64,000 nt of DNA from Acidobacteriota bacterium (GTDB lineage Bacteria; Acidobacteriota; Blastocatellia; Pyrinomonadales; Pyrinomonadaceae): positions 1 through 64,000 of the forward strand of contig JADKEF010000002.1 of assembly GCA_016718135.1 (NCBI GenBank), given 5' to 3'. The translations under genes and the position numbers were made by a program. Positions within the stretch are counted from its first letter, which is position 1; each line of letters begins with the position of its first letter. The notes below the pieces were generated by a model. The model worked only from the letters and a program-made list of their open reading frames with translations, did not search any database and was not told the DNA's origin. Shown here piece after piece: positions 1-9,118 of the stretch.

Positions 1-1
1 G

Positions 2-853
2 GTTCCGGCCCTTCGCGGCAAGACGGTCATCAATCTCTTTTTCGAAGCCTCGACTCGAACGCGCACTTCGTTTGAATTAGCTGCAAAGCGTCTGTCTGCA
101 GATGCCGTTAACATCAGCGTCGCCTCGTCAAGCGTTAGCAAAGGCGAGACGTTGCTCGATACCGCGATGAACCTCGACGCGATGGCACCGGATTGCATTG
201 TCGTCCGTCACGGATCGGCGGGTGTGCCGCATCAGCTAGCAAAGGTCAGCCGTGCCGCGATCGTAAACGCTGGTGACGGAGCCAACGAGCATCCAACCCA
301 GGCCCTGCTCGACGCGATGACGATCCGCGAACACAAAAAACAGATCGAAGGCCTCGAGGTCGCGATCGTCGGCGACATCCTCCACAGCCGCGTCGCCCGT
401 TCAAATATTCATTTGCTGACAAAAATGGGAGCCAAAGTCCGCGTCGCCGGCCCGGGAACGCTAGTCTCAAAAGATTTCGAGTACTTGGTCGACGCGAATC
501 CGCAATCCGCGATCCGCAATTCGCAATTGGAGGTCTGCCCGCACATTGAGGACGCCATCGAAGGTGCCGATGTCGTCATGATCCTCCGCATCCAACGCGA
601 ACGGCAGGACTCAGCCTACTTCCCGACCCTACGCGAATACTCGATTCACTACGGCCTTACAAACGACCGGCTCGACCTCGCGAAAAAAGACGCGATCGTT
701 CTGCATCCCGGTCCGATGAATCGCGGTATCGAGATCGCATCTGAGGTCGCCGACAGTTCGCGATCATTGATTTTGGATCAGGTGAAATATGGTGTCGCGG
801 TAAGAATGGCGGTGCTTTACCTCGCAACCGGCGGGGGCTCCGCAAATAGTTAG
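2..853 (+). CDS. pyrB: Aspartate carbamoyltransferase catalytic subunit, 5'-truncated by window edge
   Basis: PyrB condenses carbamoyl phosphate with aspartate, the committed step of pyrimidine synthesis in the cytosol. The reading frame is open to the left edge, so the true start lies outside; internal TTG codons such as that at 152 are not the start. The carbamoyl-phosphate loop FFEASTRTRTSFELAAKRL is seen near 44-100, followed by EHPTQALLDAMTI and the aspartate-domain motif HPGPMNRGIEI near the C-terminus. About 30-40 N-terminal residues are missing. Five 7-bp units (494-528) encode an odd in-frame insert, ANPQSAIRNSQL, between the two domains. pyrC follows after 5 bases, so the two form a pyrimidine operon. 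Confidence 0.95.
   Translation, partial: VPALRGKTVINLFFEASTRTRTSFELAAKRLSADAVNISVASSSVSKGETLLDTAMNLDAMAPDCIVVRHGSAGVPHQLAKVSRAAIVNAGDGANEHPTQALLDAMTIREHKKQIEGLEVAIVGDILHSRVARSNIHLLTKMGAKVRVAGPGTLVSKDFEYLVDANPQSAIRNSQLEVCPHIEDAIEGADVVMILRIQRERQDSAYFPTLREYSIHYGLTNDRLDLAKKDAIVLHPGPMNRGIEIASEVADSSRSLILDQVKYGVAVRMAVLYLATGGGSANS
494..528. repeat. Heptamer tandem array inside pyrB
   Basis: Five 7-bp units (GCGAATC, CGCAATC, CGCGATC, CGCAATT, CGCAATT) lie in frame in pyrB and encode ANPQSAIRNSQL. The period and length match the other heptamer arrays in this window. Confidence 0.8.
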
Positions 854-858
854 TTGTT

Positions 859-2142
859 ATGAAATTATTGATAGCAAACGGCCATCTCATCGATCCGGCC
901 GTACAAGAAAATACCGGAATGTCCGTGCTGATCGAGAACGGCAAGGTCACGGCTTGGTTGAGGCCGGGTGAACCCGCACCGGAGGATTGCGAGGTCTTCG
1001 ACGCGAGCGGATTGCTTGTTGCTCCAGGCTTTATAGACATGCATGTCCATCTCCGTGAGCCGGGGCAGGAGCATAAGGAGACGATCGCGAGCGGGTGTGC
1101 GGCGGCGGTTGCGGGTGGTTGGACGAGCGTTTGTCCGATGCCGAATACCAATCCGGTCAATGATAACGCCGCGATCACGCGTTACATGATCGAGCAGGCG
1201 GAGCGTGCCGGGCTAGCTAATGTATTCCCTATCGGAGCGATCACAAAATCCTCTGACGGATCGGAACTAGCTGAGATGGGCGAGATGAAAGCCGCCGGTG
1301 CGGTCGCTGTTTCGGATGATGGCCGTCCGGTGCCGAATGCCGGAATAATGCGTCGGGCGATGCAGTACGCACGCGATTTCGACCTTCCGGTGATCGACCA
1401 TTGCGAAGACAAATCCCTCAGTAGCGGCGGAGTCATGCACGAGGGCCGTGTCTCGCTGTTGCTCGGACTTAAGGGAATTCCCGCACTCGCCGAAGACATC
1501 GACGCCGTTCGTGACATCATTTTGGCCGAGGCGACGGACTCACACGTTCATATTGCTCATGTATCGACAAAAGGTGCTGTCGAGGCGGTCCGCCGGGCGA
1601 AGGCCGAGGGTATCAAGGTCACGTGTGAAGTCACGCCGCATCACTTCACGCTGACGGACAAAGCCGTCGAGGGCTACGACACTAATACCAAAATGGCCCC
1701 GCCGCTCCGTAGCGAAGAGCATCTCGCGGCCATTATCGAAGGTATCAAGGACGGCACCATCGACGCCATCGCAACGGACCATGCTCCGCATCACGCTGAC
1801 GAAAAGGCTCTGGAATACGACCGCGCCCCGATGGGTATCACCGGCCTCGAAACCGCCATCGGCCTCGCTTTCAACGAACTCGTCCACAAAGGCATCATCG
1901 GCCTCGCTCGTCTTGTCGAAATGTGTACGACTAATCCGGCCCGCATCTTCAAGCTAGCCGGCCGCGGCACGCTCGCTCCGGGTTCGATCGCTGACATAAC
2001 TATTATTGACCCTGATCTTGAGTGGACTTACACTAATGCAGAGTCGCGTTCCAAATCACGAAATTCCCCGTTTGGCGGCTGGCAGTTTCGCGGAGCAGCG
2101 GTTGCGACGATCGTCGGTGGCCGGATCGTTTACAAGCGATAA
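859..2142 (+). CDS. pyrC: Dihydroorotase (class I)
   Basis: Zinc-dependent cyclisation of N-carbamoyl-aspartate to dihydroorotate, third step of UMP synthesis. The 427-aa product has the typical class I length. The metal-binding motif PGFIDMHVHLREPG is at residues 57-69 (H62, H64), with DHCED, AHVSTKGAVE, EVTPHHFTL and the late DHAPHH motif all present, so the enzyme should be active. The ATG start lies 5 bases after the pyrB stop, so translation is probably coupled. The C-terminal NSPFGGW..RG..VATIVGGRIVY is a normal dihydroorotase ending. Confidence 0.97.
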   Translation: MKLLIANGHLIDPAVQENTGMSVLIENGKVTAWLRPGEPAPEDCEVFDASGLLVAPGFIDMHVHLREPGQEHKETIASGCAAAVAGGWTSVCPMPNTNPVNDNAAITRYMIEQAERAGLANVFPIGAITKSSDGSELAEMGEMKAAGAVAVSDDGRPVPNAGIMRRAMQYARDFDLPVIDHCEDKSLSSGGVMHEGRVSLLLGLKGIPALAEDIDAVRDIILAEATDSHVHIAHVSTKGAVEAVRRAKAEGIKVTCEVTPHHFTLTDKAVEGYDTNTKMAPPLRSEEHLAAIIEGIKDGTIDAIATDHAPHHADEKALEYDRAPMGITGLETAIGLAFNELVHKGIIGLARLVEMCTTNPARIFKLAGRGTLAPGSIADITIIDPDLEWTYTNAESRSKSRNSPFGGWQFRGAAVATIVGGRIVYKR

Positions 2143-2158
2143 TTTTCTCGAAAACGAT

Positions 2159-2680
2159 ATGAAGATCTATTTGACTGTTCTTTTTCTCATCACACTTTGC
2201 GCGTCGTCTGCGATCGCCCAGAACAAAAGCGCCTACACAAGCACCAAAACCGGGGCGTGCCGCACGATCTCAAGCGATAGCGGCGGTGCCGGTTCGTACG
2301 AAGGCGAATGCCCAGGAGTCGGCGGCTACAAGGTCCGTCTGCTCGAAGGCGATATTCGCCAAACGATCAATATCATCACTCCGGCGAAAAAGAAGTTCGA
2401 GCTAAATTTCTGGGGATTTTACGGCGGTTTTTCGTCGATCGGCGAAAAGATCGAATGGCGTACCAAAGGCGGCGTACCAGTAGCATTGATTGCTCGATTC
2501 AACGTTGCGAATGCTGAAGATTCGTCGAAGAACACTTCGTATTTGATGGTCTCAAAGATCGGCAAAACCTCGTCCTGCGTAACCGATGTCGTCAAGCCGC
2601 AAGCCAACCAAAACGAAAAAGCCCGCGAACTCGCCGACGCCGCAGGGGGCAAGGCGTGCTTGGAACCGTCGGGCGACTAA
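2159..2680 (+). CDS. Small secreted protein of unknown function
   Basis: I do not recognise the family. The frame is open further upstream into pyrC, but the ATG at 2159 is preferred because it gives a clear signal peptide (MKIYLTVLFLITLCASSAIA, cleavage before QNKS) and begins 16 bases after the pyrC stop. The mature part (about 153 aa) has four cysteines (CRTISS, ECPG, SSCVTD, KACLE) that could form disulfides and a central beta-rich stretch around NFWGFYGGFSSIGEKIEWR. It is probably periplasmic or exported. It may be co-transcribed with pyrC, although no pyrimidine role is suggested by the sequence. Confidence 0.7.
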   Translation: MKIYLTVLFLITLCASSAIAQNKSAYTSTKTGACRTISSDSGGAGSYEGECPGVGGYKVRLLEGDIRQTINIITPAKKKFELNFWGFYGGFSSIGEKIEWRTKGGVPVALIARFNVANAEDSSKNTSYLMVSKIGKTSSCVTDVVKPQANQNEKARELADAAGGKACLEPSGD

Positions 2681-2692
2681 ACTAGTTTTATC

Positions 2693-3478
2693 ATGGAATT
2701 TTTCTCTGACCCGCAAGTCTGGATCGCTTTTGGCACACTGACGCTGCTTGAGCTTGTTCTCGGCATCGACAATGTAATTTTCATCTCCATCCTCTCGGGC
2801 AAACTGCCGCCAGAACAGCGGGCGAAGGCTCGTTATATCGGTCTAGGGCTGGCTCTCGGCATACGCATCTTGCTCTTGCTGTCGCTATCCTGGGTTATCG
2901 GCCTAGTCGAGCCCCTGTTTACGGTTTGGGGCAGAGGTTTTTCAGGCAAGGATCTCGTTCTGCTGATAGGTGGCTTATTCCTGATCGCAAAAAGTACGCA
3001 CGAGATACACGGAAGCCTCGAGGGCGAGGAAGGACACGGGTCGAAAAAGACATATGCCGGATTCGTCGGTGTCATCATCCAGATCGTGCTGCTCGACATC
3101 GTCTTTTCGCTGGACAGCGTCATCACTGCCGTCGGCATGATCTCGACGACCTACGGATCAAATGGCATCTATATCATGGTCTCTGCAGTGGTGATCTCGA
3201 TCATCGCGATGATGCTCTTCGCTGGCTCGATCGGAGCCTTTGTGCAAAAGCATCCGACGATCAAGATGCTCGCTTTGTCGTTCTTGCTCTTGATAGGTGT
3301 GATGCTGGTCGCAGAAGGTTTCCACCAGACAATTCCGAAGGGCTACATCTACTTCGCAATGGCGTTCTCAGTTCTTGTTGAGTTCTTGAATATGCGGCTT
3401 CGAAAAAAGGCCGAGCCCGTGCATCTACACAACCCATATACGGACGAGGATGAGCAGAAGGCACTCGCCGAGTCGTAA
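2693..3478 (+). CDS. TerC-family integral membrane protein
   Basis: A 261-aa polytopic protein of the TerC family, whose members include manganese exporters and tellurite-resistance proteins. Supporting features are the N-terminal helix LELVLGIDNVIFISIL with the conserved acidic GIDN motif, the repeat-like second motif IVLLDIVFSLDSVITAVGM, and about seven hydrophobic segments ending in the helix before EFLNMRLRKKAEPVH. The paired acidic residues within the membrane (GIDN and FSLDS) are the hallmark of the family and the likely metal site. The start is the ATG 12 bases after the preceding gene. The substrate cannot be decided from sequence; metal-ion export during membrane-protein metalation is a family-based inference. 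Confidence 0.9.
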   Translation: MEFFSDPQVWIAFGTLTLLELVLGIDNVIFISILSGKLPPEQRAKARYIGLGLALGIRILLLLSLSWVIGLVEPLFTVWGRGFSGKDLVLLIGGLFLIAKSTHEIHGSLEGEEGHGSKKTYAGFVGVIIQIVLLDIVFSLDSVITAVGMISTTYGSNGIYIMVSAVVISIIAMMLFAGSIGAFVQKHPTIKMLALSFLLLIGVMLVAEGFHQTIPKGYIYFAMAFSVLVEFLNMRLRKKAEPVHLHNPYTDEDEQKALAES

Positions 3479-3503
3479 CCCGGTTTATTCCGCTTGAACA
3501 CGT

Positions 3504-5099
3504 ATGCGATACACAAGGTATTTTTGGCTGATCGTAATGATCTCGTTAGTTGTGGGCTCGGCAGGTCCTGCATTCGGACAGCAGGTAACTTACGACCTGA
3601 TAATTGGCAATGCCCGGATCGTTGACGGTACGGGAAACCCGTGGTTTCGTGGTTCGATCGCGATCAAAGATGGACGCATCGCGAAGATCGGACGATTCGA
3701 CAAGGCGGGTTCCAAGTTTTACATCGACGCCAAGAACCAAATCGTCGCTCCCGGCTTTATCGACGTGCACGCTCATACCGAAGATATCTACAGCAACCCG
3801 AAGGCTGAGAATTTCATTCGTATGGGCGTCACCTCACTTGTGACCGGTAATTGCGGCGGTTCCAGTCTCGACATTGGTAATTTTCTCGGCCAGATAGATA
3901 AAACACCGCTGGCAGTGAACATCTCGTCGCTCATTGGCCACAATACTGTCCGAACTAAGGTCCTTGGGCTTGAGAACAAAACGCCGACTGCCGACGAGCA
4001 AACGCAGATGAATGCTCTTGTCGAAAAAGCTATGAGGGACGGAGCGGTCGGCCTGGCTACTGGTTTGATCTATCTACCGGGCACATTTGCCAAAACCGAT
4101 GAGGTCGTCGAACTCGCCAAAGCCGCGTCGAAACACGGCGGCATCTACGCAAGTCACATCCGCGACGAAGGCAACGATGTCGAAAAGGCAATTTCCGAGG
4201 CGATAAACATCGGCGAACAGGCGAATATGCCGGTCGAGATCTCTCATTTCAAGATTGCGAGCCGTGCTCTCTGGGGCCAGACCGCAAAAACGATAGGCCT
4301 CGTCGAGGCCGCACGCAAGCGAGGCCTGACGGTCACCGTCGACCAATATGCCTACCCCGCATCATCAACCTCGCTTGATTCGCGTTTGCCAAGCTGGGCG
4401 ATCGCCGGCGGCCGCGAAGAGGGCAAGAAGCGCATGGCCGATCCGGCAACGCGAAAAAAGGTCGCCGATGAGGTCAAAGAAGATCTGAAGAAGAAGAAGT
4501 TCAAGGATCTGAGCTACGCTTACGTCGCGAGCTACCGCACAAATCCTGAATTCAACGGCAAGAACATCAAAGAGATCGCAAAGATCGCCAAAGGAAAAGA
4601 CAGCCTCGATGCACAGATCGAACAATTCATCGAGATCTATGAAAAAGGCGGAGCACAGATGGTCTATCAGGCGATGGACGAGCCGGACGTGCAAAGCATT
4701 ATGCGGCAACCGTTTACGATGATCGCATCGGACAGCGGCGTGCGGCCCTTCGGCACTGGCGTACCGCATCCGCGTGGCTACGGGAACAATGCCCGCGTAC
4801 TCGGTCGTTACGTTCGGGAACTCAAGATCATTACCCTAGAGGATGCGATCCGCAAGATGACCTCGCTCCCGGCTCAGACGTTTGGATTCAAGGATCGCGG
4901 CCTGATCCGCGAGGGATTCGCCGCCGATCTCGTTATCTTCGATGAAAATACGGTTGGCGACAAAGCGACTTTTGTCCAACCGCATCAGTATGCTGAGGGA
5001 TTCTCAGCGGTGATCGTAAATGGCGAGGTCGTTTTCAATGGCAAGCAAATGACAGGCACAATGCCGGGTCGCGCGATATTCGGGCCGGGCAAGAACTAG
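3504..5099 (+). CDS. Secreted N-acyl-D-amino-acid deacylase (D-aminoacylase)
   Basis: Amidohydrolase-superfamily enzyme that removes N-acyl groups from D-amino acids. A signal peptide (residues 1-25, cut after GPAFG) points to the periplasm or outside. Motifs match the family: PGFIDVHAHTE (HxH), GVTSLVTGNCGGSS (the structural metal region), EISHFKIASRALWG and the late aspartate in SDSGVRPFG followed by HPRGYGNNARVLGRYVRE. Length 531 aa is usual. It could process D-amino acids from peptidoglycan or proteins, together with the other secreted amidohydrolases and the M19 dipeptidase in this window; that link is inference. The stop overlaps the convergent gene by 4 bases. Confidence 0.9.
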   Translation: MRYTRYFWLIVMISLVVGSAGPAFGQQVTYDLIIGNARIVDGTGNPWFRGSIAIKDGRIAKIGRFDKAGSKFYIDAKNQIVAPGFIDVHAHTEDIYSNPKAENFIRMGVTSLVTGNCGGSSLDIGNFLGQIDKTPLAVNISSLIGHNTVRTKVLGLENKTPTADEQTQMNALVEKAMRDGAVGLATGLIYLPGTFAKTDEVVELAKAASKHGGIYASHIRDEGNDVEKAISEAINIGEQANMPVEISHFKIASRALWGQTAKTIGLVEAARKRGLTVTVDQYAYPASSTSLDSRLPSWAIAGGREEGKKRMADPATRKKVADEVKEDLKKKKFKDLSYAYVASYRTNPEFNGKNIKEIAKIAKGKDSLDAQIEQFIEIYEKGGAQMVYQAMDEPDVQSIMRQPFTMIASDSGVRPFGTGVPHPRGYGNNARVLGRYVRELKIITLEDAIRKMTSLPAQTFGFKDRGLIREGFAADLVIFDENTVGDKATFVQPHQYAEGFSAVIVNGEVVFNGKQMTGTMPGRAIFGPGKN

Positions 5100-5617
5100 T
5101 TGTTCGCTGCCTTGATCGCTACCACCTTCCAGCGAATATTCGCACGGTCGTCATCCTTGTTGAAGCCGTCAAACGTGAGTGTGATCGGTATCGTATCGCC
5201 GGGTCCAAGAGTTGATTCCTGCACCGGGACAACCAGCACATTTCGCGTTCGAAGAACCTCGTTGAACTGCGTAACGACCGACACACTCACCTCCAGAACA
5301 TCTACCGTCCGCTTGCCTTTATTACGGATATTTCCGTGGATGAACATCGAGATCTTGCCCGTCGCCATAGGCGACTGAACCGTCTTGTCGTCGGTCGAGA
5401 TTATTATGTCCTTGTTTAACTCCGCGTACTCGGGCGAACCTTCACGAAATGCCCCCTCAAGCATCTTCGCCGTCTGCACCTCTATCGGCGGGGTGAGCGA
5501 AAGAAACCAGATAACGGCACCGATCGCAACAGCTCCGATCAGGATAGCCGCGATAAACACCATATTGACGCCGCTCTTCTTTTCCTTTGGTTTGAATATA
5601 TCGTCCATTGTTCTCAT
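5096..5617 (-). CDS. Membrane-anchored protein of unknown function
   Basis: A 173-aa product with a basic cytoplasmic N-terminus (KPKEKKSG), one transmembrane helix at about residues 18-40, then a beta-rich extracytoplasmic domain. The domain resembles DUF2393/FxLYD-type folds (GNIRNKGKRTVDVLEVSVSV, then GPGDTIPITLTFDGF), which add a comment-like 'retained form of the signal' to many membrane proteins, but the assignment is weak. A second in-frame ATG lies three codons downstream. It is convergent with the D-aminoacylase gene and overlaps it by 4 bases, so no dedicated terminator fits between them. Confidence 0.65.
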   Translation of the reverse strand: MRTMDDIFKPKEKKSGVNMVFIAAILIGAVAIGAVIWFLSLTPPIEVQTAKMLEGAFREGSPEYAELNKDIIISTDDKTVQSPMATGKISMFIHGNIRNKGKRTVDVLEVSVSVVTQFNEVLRTRNVLVVPVQESTLGPGDTIPITLTFDGFNKDDDRANIRWKVVAIKAANN

Positions 5618-5979
5618 ATCTTATCTCAGATCAGCGACGAAATCATGCGCGTCGCGTTTCATTCATAATACCATTGACTTTTGATGCAACATTTGCTAAT
5701 ATTTCTCACAATTGATCGTGCGTTATTTTGCCAACTGTTTTTTGACAATAACTCCTTGCAATACAGGTATTTACAAGAAAAATCGGTCCACTTTGTGTAC
5801 TCGCTCACAGAAAAAACACGGAAATTCGCGTAAACCTAATATTTGCAACAATAAAACCGTGCCATTTTTAAGAAGTGGAACGATTTTTGGCACGATCCCG
5901 CAAAGCCCCCAAACCGTTTAGACACCGCCTTTCGCCAATAGGTTCCAAAGCGGTATCATTTGATTCAAACACCGCGATA
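5618..5979. other. AT-rich intergenic region and priA leader
   Basis: This 362-base gap is visibly richer in A+T than its surroundings. It holds a strong-looking promoter facing priA (5674-5702), and then about 270 bases before the chosen priA start. A weak inverted pair (GTGCCA near 5858, TGGCAC near 5890) may form a hairpin in the leader. Short ORFs here use TTG starts and show no protein-like composition. Confidence 0.5.
5674..5702 (+). promoter_or_regulatory. Sigma70-type promoter upstream of priA
   Basis: A -35 box TTGACT (5674-5679) and a -10 box TAATAT (5697-5702) are separated by exactly 17 bases. Transcription would begin near 5709, giving a leader of about 270 nt to priA. The spacing and match are good, but no experimental support is available. 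Confidence 0.6.
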
Positions 5980-8262
5980 ATGCCGTCATCCGAGCCTCAA
6001 AAATCCAAGCCAGCCGCCTACGTCGAGGTTGTCCTGCCGGTGCCGCTCAGGCGTGCGTTCACCTATCGCGTGCCACAGGCTATGCAGGGCGCGATCAAGA
6101 CGGGTGCTCGACTGACGCTGCCATTTGGCAGACGAAATCTGACCGGCTATGCAGTGGAACTGCACGAAGAATTGCCCGCAGCAATCGAGATCGACGAATC
6201 AAAGCTAAAAGACGTCATCGAAGTCCTCGACGAAGAACCGCTCATCACGCCCGAGATCCTAAAGCTGACCCAATGGACCGCCGATTACTACGCCAGTTTC
6301 TGGGGCGAAATGCTCAAGGCTTCCCTTCCGGCCGGCCTTAACAACGACAAGGTAAAGCCAAAGCGTCGAAAAGCCGTCCGGCTTGTCGACCGCGGCGCAG
6401 AAGCACTCGATTCTTCCGACCAAAAGACCCAACCGCTTACGCGCGACCATCAAAAGATCGTCGATCTGCTCAAAGCAAACAAAGGCGAAATGCTTTTCAC
6501 CGATGTTTTAGAACAGGCTGATGTCGGAGCTTCGCCGCTAAACACGCTCGCTAAACGCGGCATTGTCGAGATCTTTGTCGATGACGTGATGCGCGATCCT
6601 CTGGCGAAAGCTACGTTGCCGGACAAGGACGATTTCGAGCTCACGGCCGAACAACAGACGGCTCTCGACGCGATAACTACCGCCGTCGCCGACAGCGATC
6701 AGTTCAAAGCGTTTCTCCTGCACGGCGTGACCGGCAGCGGCAAGACAGAGGTTTATATTCGAGCGATGCGATTCGCTCTTGACCAAGGCCGTTCAGCGAT
6801 GATGCTTGTTCCGGAGATCGCCCTGACGCCTGTCTTTTCTCGACGATTAAGAGCTGTGTTCGGATCAGAGGTTGCGATCCTACACTCAAATCTCTCTGCC
6901 GGTGAACGCTTTGACGAGTGGCGTCGCATCCGTCGCGGTGACGCTCGGATCGCGATCGGCACCCGCTCGGCGGTTTTTGCTCCGCTTGAGAATATTGGAC
7001 TATTGATAGTTGATGAGGAACACGATCCGTCGTACCGGCAACACGAATCGCCGTTCTACAATGCCCGAGACGTTGCCGTTATGCGAGCAAGTCTCGCCGG
7101 AGCCATCGTTGTTCTCGGCTCAGCAACGCCCGCGATGGAGTCGTTCTATAATGCTCAGAGCGGCAAGTACACCTACCTCACCCTTCCCGACCGCATCGGC
7201 GGTCGCGGCCTTGCGACAGCCGAGCTGATCGATATGCGTGAGGTGTTCAAACTCGCCGGGAAAGACGTTGCGATCGCACCCCAATTGATCGCGGCGATCC
7301 GCGAGACTCATTCACGCGGCGAGCAGACAATCATCCTTCTCAACCGTCGCGGCTTCTCGCAATTCGTCCTTTGCCGAACCTGCGGCGAGACGATCAAGTG
7401 CAAGAACTGCGACATTACGCTGACGTTTCACCGTGGGAATAATCAGTTGGTCTGCCACTATTGCAATTACCGCGAGCCGTCGCCAAAGGTATGTCCGAAA
7501 TGCGAAAGCGAGTTCCTCTACTTCGTCGGCGAAGGCACTGAAAACATCGCCGACCAGCTAACAAAAAAATTCCCCGACCTCCGCATCGCCCGAGTCGACC
7601 GCGACACGATGGCTCACAAAGGCGAGCTCGATAAGATCTTGCTTGAATTCGCAGCTGGAAAGCTTGATATGTTGGTTGGAACGCAGATGATCTCAAAAGG
7701 GCATGATTTTCCAAATGTCACACTTGTCGGTGTGTTGGGAATCGACATCGGACTCGGCTTGCCTGATATGAGATCGGCGGAACGTACGTTTCAACTTCTA
7801 ACGCAGGTAGCGGGACGCTCAGGTCGCGGCAAAAAAGCGGGAAAGGTGTTGATACAGACCTATTACCCAGAGCATTACGCTTTGCGGCACGCCAAGGAAC
7901 AGGATTACGATGCCTTTTATCGCGAAGAGATCCGCTTTCGCGAACGAATGGCATATCCGCCGTTTTACGTACTCGCGAGCGTCATGATCAAGCACCGCGA
8001 TCATACCGAGGCTTTCAAGAATGCAAATATTCTGCGCCGATCCCTCGATGCGGCGAATCCGCTGAAACATGCACGCATTCTTGGCCCCGCACCTGCGTCG
8101 ATCGCACGATTGAAGAATGAGTTTCGCGTGCAGATAATTCTAAAGGCCACAACACGTCGAGGCCTTCGCGAGACCCTGGCGATCGCCATCTCTGAAGCAG
8201 AAGAAAACGGCTGCGATATGCGAGCCGTTTTCGTAGAGATCGATCCAGTTAACTTGATGTGA
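5980..8262 (+). CDS. priA: Primosomal protein N' (replication restart helicase PriA)
   Basis: Superfamily 2 3'-5' helicase that loads the replisome at stalled forks. The ATG at 5980 (MPSSEPQKSK) is chosen because the conserved N-terminal domain (YVEVVLPVPLRRAFTYRVP) begins about 12 residues later; the frame is open to an ATG at 5875 but that extension looks non-coding. Seen in order: 3'-DNA-binding domain, Walker A GVTGSGKTEVY (about residue 248), DEEHD box, the paired zinc ribbons (CRTCG..CKNC..CHYC..CPKC, about residues 467-510), and the helicase C-terminal QVAGRSGRG. Length of 760 aa is normal. No frameshift or missing motif was found. Confidence 0.96.
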   Translation: MPSSEPQKSKPAAYVEVVLPVPLRRAFTYRVPQAMQGAIKTGARLTLPFGRRNLTGYAVELHEELPAAIEIDESKLKDVIEVLDEEPLITPEILKLTQWTADYYASFWGEMLKASLPAGLNNDKVKPKRRKAVRLVDRGAEALDSSDQKTQPLTRDHQKIVDLLKANKGEMLFTDVLEQADVGASPLNTLAKRGIVEIFVDDVMRDPLAKATLPDKDDFELTAEQQTALDAITTAVADSDQFKAFLLHGVTGSGKTEVYIRAMRFALDQGRSAMMLVPEIALTPVFSRRLRAVFGSEVAILHSNLSAGERFDEWRRIRRGDARIAIGTRSAVFAPLENIGLLIVDEEHDPSYRQHESPFYNARDVAVMRASLAGAIVVLGSATPAMESFYNAQSGKYTYLTLPDRIGGRGLATAELIDMREVFKLAGKDVAIAPQLIAAIRETHSRGEQTIILLNRRGFSQFVLCRTCGETIKCKNCDITLTFHRGNNQLVCHYCNYREPSPKVCPKCESEFLYFVGEGTENIADQLTKKFPDLRIARVDRDTMAHKGELDKILLEFAAGKLDMLVGTQMISKGHDFPNVTLVGVLGIDIGLGLPDMRSAERTFQLLTQVAGRSGRGKKAGKVLIQTYYPEHYALRHAKEQDYDAFYREEIRFRERMAYPPFYVLASVMIKHRDHTEAFKNANILRRSLDAANPLKHARILGPAPASIARLKNEFRVQIILKATTRRGLRETLAIAISEAEENGCDMRAVFVEIDPVNLM

Positions 8263-8303
8263 TTCGACCGTTTCACTACTTCGGCTGTGCCGTCTCGCAG
8301 TGC

Positions 8304-8359
8304 GGAAAGGCAATGCCTTTCCATTACGGTCCAAAACAGGTTTTCGAGGCTATGCCTCG
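8304..8359. repeat. Two short hairpins between convergent priA and Uma2 gene
   Basis: Two perfect palindromes are seen: GGAAAGG-CAATG-CCTTTCC (8304-8322) and CGAGGC-TAT-GCCTCG (8345-8359). They lie between convergent genes and could terminate both transcripts, although neither is followed by a strong T run. They may instead be REP-like interspersed sequences. Confidence 0.6.
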
Positions 8360-8368
8360 CTTTGACAA

Positions 8369-8980
8369 TTAGTTGATCGCTTTTGAGCTCATTTCAGCAG
8401 GCTTGACCTTGAGATGAGCGTAGATCTCGGAGAGCGAGACCTTGACGCCGGCTGAGTCGAGCGAGATGACATCGTCGCGTTCGTCGTAGATGCGATAGAG
8501 CCACTGCTTGGCATTCTGCCTAGCGTAATGCTCGATTCGCATCTCGTCGGCTCTGACGAACAGGCACTCTTTGATGCTGGCGATCGCAAGATAGCTTTCG
8601 AGTTTGCGAGTCTTGTCGTACGGATTGGTCGAACCGGAAAAGATCTCGACAGCGATCGTCGGATTGGTGAGAACGTCTTCTTGGGAATCGGTAAACGCCG
8701 GATTGCCGTTGACGATTACGACGTCAGGATAGCAGACAAGCTTTGCACTGAGCTGCACCATCATTCCGTTTACGTAGATCTCCGATTTGCCATTCTGATT
8801 GCGGCTACCGACGGCGAGAGCTACATTTGTGGCAATTAAGTTGTGACGGCGATTCGCGGCGGGCTTGGACGACAGTCGGCCTTCGACGAGTTCCTGACGA
8901 ACGGAGCCGAGGCGTTCTGATTTTATGTAATCGTCGGATGTGGTCGTGCGTGCTGTTTGATTTAAAGCTGTTTCGTTCAT
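8369..8980 (-). CDS. Uma2-family endonuclease (PD-(D/E)XK fold)
   Basis: Uma2 proteins (DUF820) are restriction-endonuclease-like nucleases that are abundant in cyanobacteria and acidobacteria; their role is unknown. Motifs seen: ELVEGRLSSKP, the catalytic PDVVIVNG (aspartate of PD-D/ExK), VEIFSGST (the ExK-like glutamate) and DKTRKLESYLAIASIKEC. The start MNETALN at 8980 is preferred over the upstream in-frame codon because an AAGGAG ribosome site precedes it by 12 bases and the extra 27 residues look non-coding. Length 203 aa is usual. It stands alone, convergent to priA and divergent from lpxD. Confidence 0.85.
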   Translation of the reverse strand: MNETALNQTARTTTSDDYIKSERLGSVRQELVEGRLSSKPAANRRHNLIATNVALAVGSRNQNGKSEIYVNGMMVQLSAKLVCYPDVVIVNGNPAFTDSQEDVLTNPTIAVEIFSGSTNPYDKTRKLESYLAIASIKECLFVRADEMRIEHYARQNAKQWLYRIYDERDDVISLDSAGVKVSLSEIYAHLKVKPAEMSSKAIN

Positions 8981-9118
8981 GTTGGGCGATAACTCCTTGT
9001 AAATAAAGCAATAAGGGGTCGGGGAAGCGGATACCAAAGCCGGGGAACTTTGTAACAACAAATTTGTTTGCTAAAACTAGTGTGACATAGCGCTGCTATT
9101 ATTTTCAAGGACATTCTA

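Noticed and set aside
5875..5979. Longer PriA start at 5875
   Set aside because: The added 35 residues have no similarity to PriA N-termini and lie in AT-rich leader DNA.
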